Shown here one piece after another: positions 1 to 8,288 of a stretch of DNA of 64,000 nucleotides; positions within the stretch are counted from its first letter, which is position 1, and every line of letters starts with the position of its first letter. Below the pieces are notes generated by a model. It was not told the DNA's origin, made no database searches, and saw nothing but the letters and a program-made list of their open reading frames with translations. The stretch is taken from positions 246,358 through 310,357 of the forward strand of contig JANQSD010000022.1 in the NCBI GenBank assembly GCA_028284225.1, written 5' to 3'. This stretch comes from Arenicellales bacterium (GTDB lineage Bacteria; Pseudomonadota; Gammaproteobacteria; Arenicellales; JAHEKD01). Made by a program: the position numbers and the translations under genes.

Positions 1-791
1 GCATGACCGACAGCTTTAATCATTGTTGAGGTTAGGTTCGGTTGAAGTTGTTTCATTTTCTTCAAAATTGAAGGCAGAAGAATATCAGAATTTTCGCCAT
101 GAATCAGGTAAATAGGGGCTTTGATCGATTGGAACAGTGGCCATAAGTCGGCTTTAGCATTGCTGGCGGTTTTAAAAGGAACAACAATTCCCGGGTCATA
201 ATTTGAGGTGATTTTCCCATCACCATCAGTTTGATAACTATACTTGGCTAAATGTCGCCATTGCTCATCTGTAAGTTGACCAAACGGTGCGTAAACCTGG
301 CGCACATGCTGTTCAAAATCTTCTAAATTCGAAAATTTTTCTGACTTCGATAAATAGTCAATAATTCGATTTGCTGCTGCAGAAGGAACTTCAGGGCCGA
401 CATCGTTTATGATTAGGCGCTGAAATGATTGAGGATTCTGTGCAGCAAGTATCATCCCAATCAAACCTCCCATGGACGTGCCCAACCAGTTAAACGAACG
501 GATGGATAATTCCTGCAATAGTGTGCTTACTACTTGTAAATAGGTTGGGATGACATAATCGTTTTTATCTTCCAGCCAGTCACTTGAGCCACGTCCCGGA
601 AAATCAATCGCGATAACCCTGAACTGATCGCAGATTGCACTGGCCAGATAATCAAAGTCGTGTGTGTTTCTGGTCAAGCCGTGAGCGCAGATCACTACTG
701 GGGATTCAGTTTTACCCCAGTCTAAATAATGGATTCTGTAGGACTTGCCTTTATGATCAAAAGCAAAAAATTGACTATCAGGTTTAGTCAT
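1..791 (-). CDS. alpha/beta hydrolase, partial (C-terminus beyond window edge)
   Basis: The reading frame starts at an ATG (complement of 789-791) and stays open to base 1, so the C-terminus is missing. About 263 residues are visible. The fold is an alpha/beta hydrolase: an early HGLTRN oxyanion-type motif, a DFPGRGSSDW segment, and the nucleophile elbow GTSMGG with serine as the predicted nucleophile. A GHA at the very edge probably contains the catalytic histidine. The start overlaps the end of the upstream cyclase gene by 8 bp, so the two are probably translationally coupled. The substrate cannot be inferred. Confidence 0.85.
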   Translation of the reverse strand, partial: MTKPDSQFFAFDHKGKSYRIHYLDWGKTESPVVICAHGLTRNTHDFDYLASAICDQFRVIAIDFPGRGSSDWLEDKNDYVIPTYLQVVSTLLQELSIRSFNWLGTSMGGLIGMILAAQNPQSFQRLIINDVGPEVPSAAANRIIDYLSKSEKFSNLEDFEQHVRQVYAPFGQLTDEQWRHLAKYSYQTDGDGKITSNYDPGIVVPFKTASNAKADLWPLFQSIKAPIYLIHGENSDILLPSILKKMKQLQPNLTSTMIKAVGH

Positions 792-2436
792 GTTCGATTA
801 GGTTGATAAGTTCAGATAACTGTTCATCAGCAGTAATCGGATAAACAGTCATGCCATTTTCGCGGCCGCGAATGGGGACTTGAGTGGCGCTCAAATGATG
901 CTGCCTGATTCCAGATTCGATAAGTAATTCTTTGGATATAACAACTTTACAGCCCAAATTCTTGGTTTGAGCTTCAAGCCTGGCTGCAATATTAATATTG
1001 TCGCCGATGGCGGAATAGTTAGGTGATTTCGGTGGCCCCATGTTGCCGACTATTGCTTCACCACAATGCAGTCCGATACCCATTTTAAGCGGTTGCTCAA
1101 GGTCAGCTTGCATTTTTTCATTCAGTTTTTGCAAGCGCTCGAGCATATCAAGTGCACCTTTGAGTGCCTCGCGGCATGCGGTTTTTAAATCTGTATTAAC
1201 ACCGTACAAAGCCATGAGTCCATCGCCGGCAAACTGGGCATAATGACCGTTTGTATTGTGCAAAGATTTGGACATTTCAACAAAAAACTGATTCAGAATA
1301 AAAAGCACATCATAAGGCAGTTTGTACTCGGCTAATTGAGTTGATCCACGCAGGTCGACAAACATGGCCACAACTGCTTTTTCTTCACCGCTCACTCCGC
1401 CAGCCGGTTGAGCCAGTTTCATACTGGCATCAGCAGGTAATAGTGGGGTCACTTCAATATCACCGTTAACCACCGCCTGACACGCCAGTCTGACGTCCGG
1501 TGCGGCTTTGATTCGTGTTAGTGCGAGTCGCTCAAGTTCACTCACGCTCCCCAGGTTTTCAGCGCCGTGATTAACACGCACCCGGCAAGTGGTGCAGCGA
1601 GCCCGGCCACCGCAGACGGATGCATGCGGCAAGTCGGCAAAACGAATCGCATTAAGAATACTTTGCCCGGATGATGCTTTGATGCTGTGATCAGAAATTG
1701 AAATTGTGCAACGATCCTTGCTCAGCACCATTTTGCGGCGCAGCTGCTTAAGCAGCAACATTAAAATGCTACACACTACTACAAACCACAGTAATGCCAT
1801 TTTTAAAGTATAAATCTGCTGTGTGATTTCAGGATCTTTTAGCTCTGGAACATCATACTCAAAAGCTTGATAGCCTGATTGAACAAAACCAATCAATGCC
1901 AGTAAAGGCCAGATAATCGCCAGGGCATATATCCAGTAAAGATTTTTGCGATACCAGTGCTTGGTTTTTAACCAGTAATGAAAACCAAGACAAATATGAA
2001 ACCAGGCGACAATGACTAATGCAAACTGACGAATTACTTCTCCCATGTCCAGCCAGATTGCTTGCAAAATTAACGGATAGGTCGTGTCGACTTCGAAACC
2101 ATGATAATAGCCGCGAACTGGAATTACGTGAGGGATGAGCAATAGAATCATCGCAATTCCACTGAGAATTTGTAATTGTTGCCAGCGATGCAGGTGTAAA
2201 AACGGCCGTTGATAAAGCGCCCTCATCGCAATGAAGAAATGAACGGCAATACTAAGGCCGAGTATAGTGGTTGCAAACGGATGACGAACAATTTTAGTCA
2301 CAAGGTTGCGCATGGCTTCCATCGCTTCGATGCTAACCAGGCCAAGGATGTGATTACCCAGATGGATAAAGACATAGCTGAACATAATCAGCGCGGTCAT
2401 TGAACGCAGTCGATTAATTAAATAGCGAGAAACCAA
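784..2436 (-). CDS. membrane class III adenylate/guanylate cyclase with internal 2Fe-2S ferredoxin domain
   Basis: Three parts are visible in 550 residues. The N-terminal ~240 residues hold several hydrophobic helices with histidines (HLGNH, HFFIAM, HICLGFHYW), resembling a heme-binding membrane module. Next is a plant-type 2Fe-2S ferredoxin domain with spaced cysteines (CGGRARCTTC and a later LACQ). The C-terminal ~190 residues are a class III nucleotide cyclase: FVDLRGST and AGDGLMALYG carry the metal-binding aspartates and NIAARLEAQ follows. The likely role is cyclic nucleotide synthesis tuned by membrane redox state; adenylate versus guanylate specificity is unresolved. The start is a TTG; an in-frame stop lies just upstream. 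It is 26 bp downstream of the thioredoxin gene. Confidence 0.88.
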   Translation of the reverse strand: MVSRYLINRLRSMTALIMFSYVFIHLGNHILGLVSIEAMEAMRNLVTKIVRHPFATTILGLSIAVHFFIAMRALYQRPFLHLHRWQQLQILSGIAMILLLIPHVIPVRGYYHGFEVDTTYPLILQAIWLDMGEVIRQFALVIVAWFHICLGFHYWLKTKHWYRKNLYWIYALAIIWPLLALIGFVQSGYQAFEYDVPELKDPEITQQIYTLKMALLWFVVVCSILMLLLKQLRRKMVLSKDRCTISISDHSIKASSGQSILNAIRFADLPHASVCGGRARCTTCRVRVNHGAENLGSVSELERLALTRIKAAPDVRLACQAVVNGDIEVTPLLPADASMKLAQPAGGVSGEEKAVVAMFVDLRGSTQLAEYKLPYDVLFILNQFFVEMSKSLHNTNGHYAQFAGDGLMALYGVNTDLKTACREALKGALDMLERLQKLNEKMQADLEQPLKMGIGLHCGEAIVGNMGPPKSPNYSAIGDNINIAARLEAQTKNLGCKVVISKELLIESGIRQHHLSATQVPIRGRENGMTVYPITADEQLSELINLIEHD

Positions 2437-2462
2437 CAGTGTCTGAAGTTTTTACTTGGACG

Positions 2463-2987
2463 TCAGTTTAACAGAGGTTCGATCATTGATTTAAGCTCTT
2501 CACTGGTAAAGACACCGAGTTTTTTGTCTACTACGACACCGCTTCGATCAGTGATGAGAGTGAAAGGAATTGCACCAACCTCATTATATTTGTACATTAA
2601 ATCGGGCGTGGTGTCGTCAGAGATTAATAGCGGATAATTAATATCCATGGTGTCAGCAAAACGCTGAACAGGCTCAGGATCATCAATTGCGACACCGAGT
2701 ATTTGCAGACCCTGTTCACGATAGCGATCCTGGAAATCGGCCAACATCGGCATTTCTTCACGACAAGGTGCGCACCAGGTAGCCCAAAAATTAATTAACA
2801 AAACTTTACCTTGCCATTGTTCATGGGGTTGTTCGTTGCCCAAATAATCCTTGAGTGCTAGTTGGATAGCATCTTGAGGAGGTTGTTCAGCATAAAACTG
2901 CTTTTTAGCGAAAAACACACCGGCATAAAGTGCAATTGCTGCAACGACTGCGATCAGTATCGAGGAAAGTAAACGGGTGATGGACAT
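2463..2987 (-). CDS. TlpA/ResA-like thioredoxin-fold protein
   Basis: The protein has 174 residues with an N-terminal signal anchor (about residues 5-26), followed by a periplasmic redoxin domain. WCAPC at about 71-75 is the redox-active CXXC, and the cis-proline appears in GAIPFTLI. It probably reduces periplasmic disulfides with electrons passed by DsbD. It starts 2 bp after the dsbD stop, so the two are almost certainly cotranscribed. The partner (cytochrome c maturation or general thiol reduction) cannot be told from sequence. Confidence 0.9.
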   Translation of the reverse strand: MSITRLLSSILIAVVAAIALYAGVFFAKKQFYAEQPPQDAIQLALKDYLGNEQPHEQWQGKVLLINFWATWCAPCREEMPMLADFQDRYREQGLQILGVAIDDPEPVQRFADTMDINYPLLISDDTTPDLMYKYNEVGAIPFTLITDRSGVVVDKKLGVFTSEELKSMIEPLLN

Positions 2988-2989
2988 AC

Positions 2990-5164
2990 TTAACCTGTTA
3001 CACGTTTTAGAATTTGCATAAACTCCTCACTATCCCGATAGCCATAGAACTTTAAGTCTGCGAATTCATTTCCGTCTGCGCTAAAAAATAACGTCGCAGG
3101 CGGACCAAAAACATTGAAACGTTTTTTGACTGATTTTACTGCTTCATCTGAAGCATCAGTCACATCAACTTTAACGTTGATAAACTTTTCGTTGAGTAGA
3201 TTTGCAATGCCAGGATCTTTAAATGTTGAGCCTTCCATACGCAAACAGTCCAGACACCAATCTGCATAATAGTCTAGCATGACAAATTTGTTTTCTGTCC
3301 GTGCTTGTGCAAACAGTTCATCAATTTCACTGTTGCTGGTGACAATAGTAAATAAATCAGTTTTAAGCTGAGTTTGAGTTGAACTACCGGCGACTAGTTG
3401 CTTGATAGGCAAGGGATTCATGATATCTCGATAACCGTTTAAGCCACCGATAAAGGCTAATACTCCCCAGACCAGGCTTAATACCGCGGCTGTTTTGGCT
3501 ATGATCGTAAAGCCCTTATTGAATTGTTTGCTGAACAAAAATATCGCCATTGAAACGAGTAATAGACTCCACAAAAACAGAACAGGTATGGCTGGAATAA
3601 AGCTAAGTAAATAGATTGCTACCGCAAGTAGTAAAAAGCCGATGATCTTGTTGATATCTTCCATCCAGGTGCCGGCCTTGGGGACTAAATGACCGAATTC
3701 AAAGCCGAAGAAAATCAACACTACTCCCATACCCATCGCCATTGAGAACATTAATGCCGCACCCAGCAAGGCACTGCCTTTGGCGATGGCGATACTGAGC
3801 GTTGAAATCAATAGCGGCGAGACGCAGGCACCGACGATCAAAGCTGAAATCAGACCCATTGCAAATACAGAAATGGCTCCGCCACTGGCCAATTTTTGGC
3901 TGTGCCCGGATAAGCTGGTCTGCATAAATGCGGGAACTTGCAGCTTAAAAAAACCGAACATAGATAATGACATTAATAGCAGCAGGACACTTAAAAAGCC
4001 AATTGCCCAAGGCGTTTGGAAATAGGCCTGCAATTGTTCTCCGCTAGCACCGGCCACTGCACCGATCAGACTGTAACTGACTGCTGTACCTAGAACGTAT
4101 ATTACCGATAGTAATCCGGAATGATGCAGGCCGCCTTTGCCACGCTCGGCCATAATGATGCCTGAAAGAATAGGAATCATTGGCAGCACACAGGGGGTGA
4201 ATGTTAATAGCAGCCCACCACCAAAAGCAGCTAATAAATACCAAAACAGACTCTTATCATTGCTGACGTCCTGATTGTTCACGCCAGCATCGGCAAACGG
4301 GCCGTCAAAGTCTGCCAGCGTCATTTCAATTTTACGGGTTTGCGGTTGATAGCAAATACCATCTTCGGCACAACCTTGATATTCTGCAACTAAACTCAGA
4401 TCGTTGGTTTTAGCTAACCTGGCCAAATTGATCGGGATGGTTGCATTGCCGTAATAAACCTCAATTTCTCCAAAATGGGGGTCATCTTTGACAATACCTT
4501 CTGGGTAGTTAATCTCACTGAGGATGATTTGGGGATTCTCAGAATTGAATTTGATATGCGGTTTATATAAATAGTAGCCTTCTGCTGCTTCAAAATTAGC
4601 GACAACTCGATTGGTATCTGTGTTGGTGATGACAAGTTGAAAAGCTTCATCTACGGGAAGGAATTCTTCATCAGGGTTTATAGTAAATACGTTGCCTTGA
4701 GAAAAAATGCCTGTTTTAGCCGGAGAATCCGAAGCTTGTGCTTGTGAAATCAGATTGAAGCTTTCGGTTTGGGGTGGATAGCAAATACCTAAGGGCTCGT
4801 AGCAGCCCTGGTACGATACAGTTAAGTTGACCGCTGGATTCGTCTGTCGGTTGGCAATGGAAAATGCAAGCTGGTTTTTGTAAATATTAACCAGGCCAAA
4901 CAGCGGATCTTCGATGGGTATGCCTTCAGGCAATTCCAGCTGCGAATAATCAATAACCTGACCATTTAAGTCCAGCTTGAGCTTTTGCTTGTATAAGTAA
5001 TAACCCTCGGCTATGTCCCAGCGTAGATCAATTTGATTGCTTTCGCTCAATTGTGTCGATAACACAAAAGCCTGCTCGGGCGGCAATAATTCTTCCTCAT
5101 TGGCTACAGCCAATGCTGAAAACAGCAAAAACAATAATATAATGAGGTTGAATTTAAACATCAC
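2990..5164 (-). CDS. dsbD: thiol:disulfide interchange protein DsbD with duplicated alpha domain
   Basis: The 724-residue inner-membrane protein moves electrons from cytoplasmic thioredoxin to periplasmic thiol proteins. Visible in order: a signal peptide (1-21), a first DsbD-alpha domain with GCYEPLGICYPPQTE (~residues 120-135), a second alpha domain with GCAEDGICYQPQTR (~265-280), an eight-helix core with cysteines in FTPCVLPMIPIL and GACVSPLL, and a C-terminal thioredoxin domain with WCLDC (~636-640). Family members usually have a single alpha domain and are nearer 570-600 residues. The two alpha domains share the EGYYLYK, LPEGI-DPLFG and QGC-GICY-PQT landmarks. It lies 10 bp after cutA. 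Confidence 0.94.
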   Translation of the reverse strand: MMFKFNLIILLFLLFSALAVANEEELLPPEQAFVLSTQLSESNQIDLRWDIAEGYYLYKQKLKLDLNGQVIDYSQLELPEGIPIEDPLFGLVNIYKNQLAFSIANRQTNPAVNLTVSYQGCYEPLGICYPPQTESFNLISQAQASDSPAKTGIFSQGNVFTINPDEEFLPVDEAFQLVITNTDTNRVVANFEAAEGYYLYKPHIKFNSENPQIILSEINYPEGIVKDDPHFGEIEVYYGNATIPINLARLAKTNDLSLVAEYQGCAEDGICYQPQTRKIEMTLADFDGPFADAGVNNQDVSNDKSLFWYLLAAFGGGLLLTFTPCVLPMIPILSGIIMAERGKGGLHHSGLLSVIYVLGTAVSYSLIGAVAGASGEQLQAYFQTPWAIGFLSVLLLLMSLSMFGFFKLQVPAFMQTSLSGHSQKLASGGAISVFAMGLISALIVGACVSPLLISTLSIAIAKGSALLGAALMFSMAMGMGVVLIFFGFEFGHLVPKAGTWMEDINKIIGFLLLAVAIYLLSFIPAIPVLFLWSLLLVSMAIFLFSKQFNKGFTIIAKTAAVLSLVWGVLAFIGGLNGYRDIMNPLPIKQLVAGSSTQTQLKTDLFTIVTSNSEIDELFAQARTENKFVMLDYYADWCLDCLRMEGSTFKDPGIANLLNEKFINVKVDVTDASDEAVKSVKKRFNVFGPPATLFFSADGNEFADLKFYGYRDSEEFMQILKRVTG

Positions 5165-5174
5165 AAGAAAGTTT

Positions 5175-5504
5175 CTAATTTATATTCTCATCCAGCCAGT
5201 TTAGATAAGCAGCCGAACCTGCAGATAATGGGACAGTAATTATCTCTGGTAGTTCATAAGAATGTATATCTTCAATCACTTGTTTAACCTGTTCAAACTG
5301 ACTGCTGCGTGTTTTTATGATCAGTAACAACTCTTTGTCACGGACGACTTTTTGTTCCCATAAATAAACCGACTCAGCCTTGGTGATAATATTCACGCAA
5401 GCCGCTAACCGGGCTTCAACTAAAGCAGATGCTATCGCTCTAGCCTGCTTTTTACCTGCGCAAGTTGATAATACAAGTTGAAAGGTATTTGAGTTATCCG
5501 TCAT
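5175..5504 (-). CDS. cutA: CutA divalent-cation tolerance protein
   Basis: At 109 residues this is the normal length of CutA1, a trimeric ferredoxin-fold protein named from copper tolerance in E. coli. Seen: LVLSTCAGKKQARAIASALV near the start, ARLAACVNI, and the conserved C-terminal segment YELPEIITVPLSAG--YLNWL. It is the first gene of the minus-strand run cutA-dsbD-thioredoxin; cutA next to dsbD is also the arrangement in E. coli. Its molecular function remains uncertain in the family. Confidence 0.94.
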   Translation of the reverse strand: MTDNSNTFQLVLSTCAGKKQARAIASALVEARLAACVNIITKAESVYLWEQKVVRDKELLLIIKTRSSQFEQVKQVIEDIHSYELPEIITVPLSAGSAAYLNWLDENIN

Positions 5505-5548
5505 ACTTTTGCTAAGTGTATTGTTTTGAAAACTAGATTATAAAACAG

Positions 5549-6361
5549 TTAATCAAAAATCAGGCTGGGATTAAAAGCCTGAAAAGTAAAGTCGTCAGGG
5601 TTTTTGCTGTTATCGATTAATTTGATAATGGTTTGAGAAATACTTGGGTCATTCTGTGCAAATAAACCGCATTGGCTCAAAGCTTTCCTTTTATTTATGT
5701 TTTTACCCAGGTAGGCATAAGCGATTCTGGCACAACTTGGGATTCTACCCAGTGTTGGACAACCAATCGTAAGGCCATGAAGATAATTGATATGGCTTTG
5801 ATACGTCGGGTAGAGTACAGTCATATTGAAGGCTTTGCCCCAGAGTATTTCCCTGTCTATGATAAAAATCCGATTACAGGAATATGAAACAATGCCGGTG
5901 TATTTGTTGATAAATTTATCTTCCTGGTTTTGTTGTTGCTTATCATATAAATGTTCAATCGATTTGGTGAAAATCCGATCTTTAAATTCATACATACAAA
6001 TCAAAGAACAAACTATTTTTCCCGGATAGCCTAGAGAATAAAAATAACTGTAGTAATAGCCAAGATAACGTTTTAAATCTCCGCTTGAACTGGGAAAGAG
6101 TGTCTGGAACTGCTGCTCAAAATAAAAATCCGGTTGTTCAAATTTTGCAACGAATTCGTCATGTTGTAAAAACAGTTGTCCATCGTTAACCCTGAAATAC
6201 TTGGCAATACGATTGAGATTTCTTGGTGAAGGGCGAGAATTTCCGCTTAAATATTTATTAAATTGTTGCCGGTTAATTCCAATATTTCGACAAACCTCAG
6301 AAATTGAAGCATGCCTGCCACAGAGAAAGCGCAGATTTTGAGTGAAGTGATTATTTGACAT
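5549..6361 (-). CDS. XRE-type helix-turn-helix transcriptional regulator
   Basis: Residues ~15-60 form a Cro/C1-type helix-turn-helix (ISEVCRNIGINRQQFNKYLSG, then RPSPRNLNRIAKYF). The remaining ~200 residues are an unrecognised effector or dimerisation domain. It is divergent from the ABC substrate-binding protein at 6542, with a strong dyad and a tandem 10-bp repeat between them. It is therefore a likely regulator of itself and perhaps of the peptide-use genes. The ligand is unknown. Confidence 0.8.
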   Translation of the reverse strand: MSNNHFTQNLRFLCGRHASISEVCRNIGINRQQFNKYLSGNSRPSPRNLNRIAKYFRVNDGQLFLQHDEFVAKFEQPDFYFEQQFQTLFPSSSGDLKRYLGYYYSYFYSLGYPGKIVCSLICMYEFKDRIFTKSIEHLYDKQQQNQEDKFINKYTGIVSYSCNRIFIIDREILWGKAFNMTVLYPTYQSHINYLHGLTIGCPTLGRIPSCARIAYAYLGKNINKRKALSQCGLFAQNDPSISQTIIKLIDNSKNPDDFTFQAFNPSLIFD

Positions 6362-6418
6362 TATTGAGCAATATTGAGCAAAAATAGCATAAACTAGCGT
6401 CAGTTTAAGCTATTTTTG
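6362..6418. promoter_or_regulatory. candidate operator: tandem 10-bp repeat plus 40-bp dyad
   Basis: TATTGAGCAA occurs twice in tandem (6362-6371, 6372-6381), one helical turn apart. Overlapping it is a long dyad: CAAAAATAGC (6379-6388) mirrors GCTATTTTTG (6409-6418) exactly, and AAACT (6391-6395) mirrors AGTTT (6402-6406). It sits just upstream of the regulator start at 6361 and between divergent genes. Autoregulatory binding is inferred. Confidence 0.55.
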
Positions 6419-6541
6419 AGAAATTGTTAACTCTCCAATGCTGTTGCAAAATTAATGGCATTGTCTGCAGCAAGTGATTCATCAATATAAATAATTATTG
6501 CATTGATGTTTTCACCTATAACGACCAAATAGGAGTTACCG

Positions 6542-8140
6542 ATGACTAAATTATCTAATAAACAAGCACTTAAACTGATCAATGCATTTCAAAATGGCAG
6601 TTTATCTCGGCGTAAATTTATTGCTGGGTCTACCGCTCTGGCAGGAGCAGGGCTTTTTTCAACCTCCGCAATCAATCAAGTGTTGGCAGCTACGCCCAAC
6701 AAAGGCGGGCACATGAAAGTCGCAATGGCTCACGGCAATACATCAGATACATTAGATCCTGCTACGATTGAAAATGGCCTGCAATGGGTGGCTGTGCACG
6801 GTGTGGCAAATACGCTCACTGAAGTTGCACCAGACGGAAGATTAATGCCCTCTTTAGCCAGCAGTTGGGAAGCGTCAGCAGATGCTAAAACCTGGGTTTT
6901 TAAAATTCGCCGAGATGTTGAATTTCATAATGGCAAGACTCTAACCATTGATGATGTTATAGCTTCAATCAATTACCATCGTGGTGAAGAATCAAAGTCT
7001 GCCGGTAAACCGGTGATGGCTGGTGTGGCAAGCCTTAAAGCAGATGGCCCCGATACGCTAATTATCGAGTTATCTGGAGGTAATGCAGATTTCCCATTTA
7101 ACTTTAATGAGGCTTTTTTCACGATTTATCCGGCCAAAGATAATTCTATCGATTGGCAAGGCGGTGGCTCGGGGCCTTATAAAATTAAAAATTACGACCC
7201 GGGTGTGCGCATCGATTTTGAACGTAATCCTAATTACTGGAAAGAAGGGCATGCACATGCAGAGACGATTGAACTACTAACAATTACAGACCCGGCCGCT
7301 CGTTCCTCAGCACTGATCACCGGCGAGGTACACGTTATTGATCAGGTTGATCTGAAAACAGTAGAATTGTTGGGTCGTAATCCTGCCATTACAATTCTGG
7401 AAGGTGCCGGTCCCTTGCACTATACATTTCCAATGGCAACGAATGTGGCCCCATTTGATAATCTGGATGTCCGCAAAGCACTCAAGTACGCTATTGATCG
7501 TGAGGAAATGGTCGAAAAAATCCTCCAGGGTCATGGTGTTGTAGGCAATGATCATCCGATCGGTCCTTCATATCGTTATCATGCTGCTGATATTGAGCAA
7601 ACTGCCTATGATCCCGACAAAGCAAAATTTCACTTAAAACAAGCAGGCCTTAGTGATTTAACTGTAGATCTTAGTACTGCTGATTCGGCTTTTGCGGGGG
7701 CTGTGGATGCGGTTCAGCTTTATCAGGCCTCCGCGGTCAAGGCCGGTATTAATATTAATGTGGTGCGTGAATCCAATGACGGTTATTGGTCTGATGTATG
7801 GATGAAAAAACCCTGGGCGGCCAGTTACTGGGGAGGCTATAGCACAGAAGATGCGATGTTCACCACGGGTTACTCAACAGGAGCCGCATGGAATGATACT
7901 TTCTGGAGTAATGAGGAATTTGAAAAACTGTTGGTGCAATCCCGTGCTGAACTGGATGAAACTAAACGTGCTGAAATGTATCGAGATATGCAAATTCTTC
8001 TGCGTGATGAAGGAGGAGTTGTTGCGCCTATGTTTGCTAATTCAGTCATGGCGAGAAATGACAATGTTGGACATGGTGAATTATCCTGGATTCGACCAAC
8101 GGATGGACGACGTATGTTAGAACGCTGGTGGGTGGCATAG
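6542..8140 (+). CDS. ABC transporter substrate-binding protein, peptide/nickel (DppA/OppA) family, Tat-exported
   Basis: The protein has 532 residues. The N-terminus carries a twin-arginine signal (SRRKFIAG, then a hydrophobic stretch ending QVLAA, cleavage near residue 50), so it is probably exported folded. The rest matches family 5 extracellular solute-binding proteins: TLDPATIENGLQWVAVHGVAN, VEFHNGKTLTIDDV, NFNEAFFTIYP, NLDVRKALKYAIDREEMV. AGGAG lies 6 bp before the ATG. No permease or ATPase gene is adjacent, so it is an orphan receptor using subunits encoded elsewhere. The M81 peptidase and CocE hydrolase downstream suggest a peptide or amide ligand. Confidence 0.92.
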   Translation: MTKLSNKQALKLINAFQNGSLSRRKFIAGSTALAGAGLFSTSAINQVLAATPNKGGHMKVAMAHGNTSDTLDPATIENGLQWVAVHGVANTLTEVAPDGRLMPSLASSWEASADAKTWVFKIRRDVEFHNGKTLTIDDVIASINYHRGEESKSAGKPVMAGVASLKADGPDTLIIELSGGNADFPFNFNEAFFTIYPAKDNSIDWQGGGSGPYKIKNYDPGVRIDFERNPNYWKEGHAHAETIELLTITDPAARSSALITGEVHVIDQVDLKTVELLGRNPAITILEGAGPLHYTFPMATNVAPFDNLDVRKALKYAIDREEMVEKILQGHGVVGNDHPIGPSYRYHAADIEQTAYDPDKAKFHLKQAGLSDLTVDLSTADSAFAGAVDAVQLYQASAVKAGININVVRESNDGYWSDVWMKKPWAASYWGGYSTEDAMFTTGYSTGAAWNDTFWSNEEFEKLLVQSRAELDETKRAEMYRDMQILLRDEGGVVAPMFANSVMARNDNVGHGELSWIRPTDGRRMLERWWVA

Positions 8141-8202
8141 CGCTGTTGCTGGTACAACTTAGGGATCAAAAATACTCCGAAGTACTGAGTTCCAAATTAT
8201 TG

Positions 8203-8262
8203 TCCGCCCTTCTGGAAAGGGGAGAACTTCGCTCCTCCCCTGATAGGGGAGGTTAGGTGAGG
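8203..8262. repeat. palindromic G/C-arm repeat (family A)
   Basis: An exact hairpin with 8-bp arms and a 3-base loop, CCTCCCCTGATAGGGGAGG, lies at 8234-8252, followed by TTAGGTGAGG. The same palindrome recurs at 27182-27200 and 47964-47982. This is the only notable content of the 8141-8288 gap. Confidence 0.8.
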
Positions 8263-8288
8263 TGTTATTAATATAGGTTAGTCTGCTA

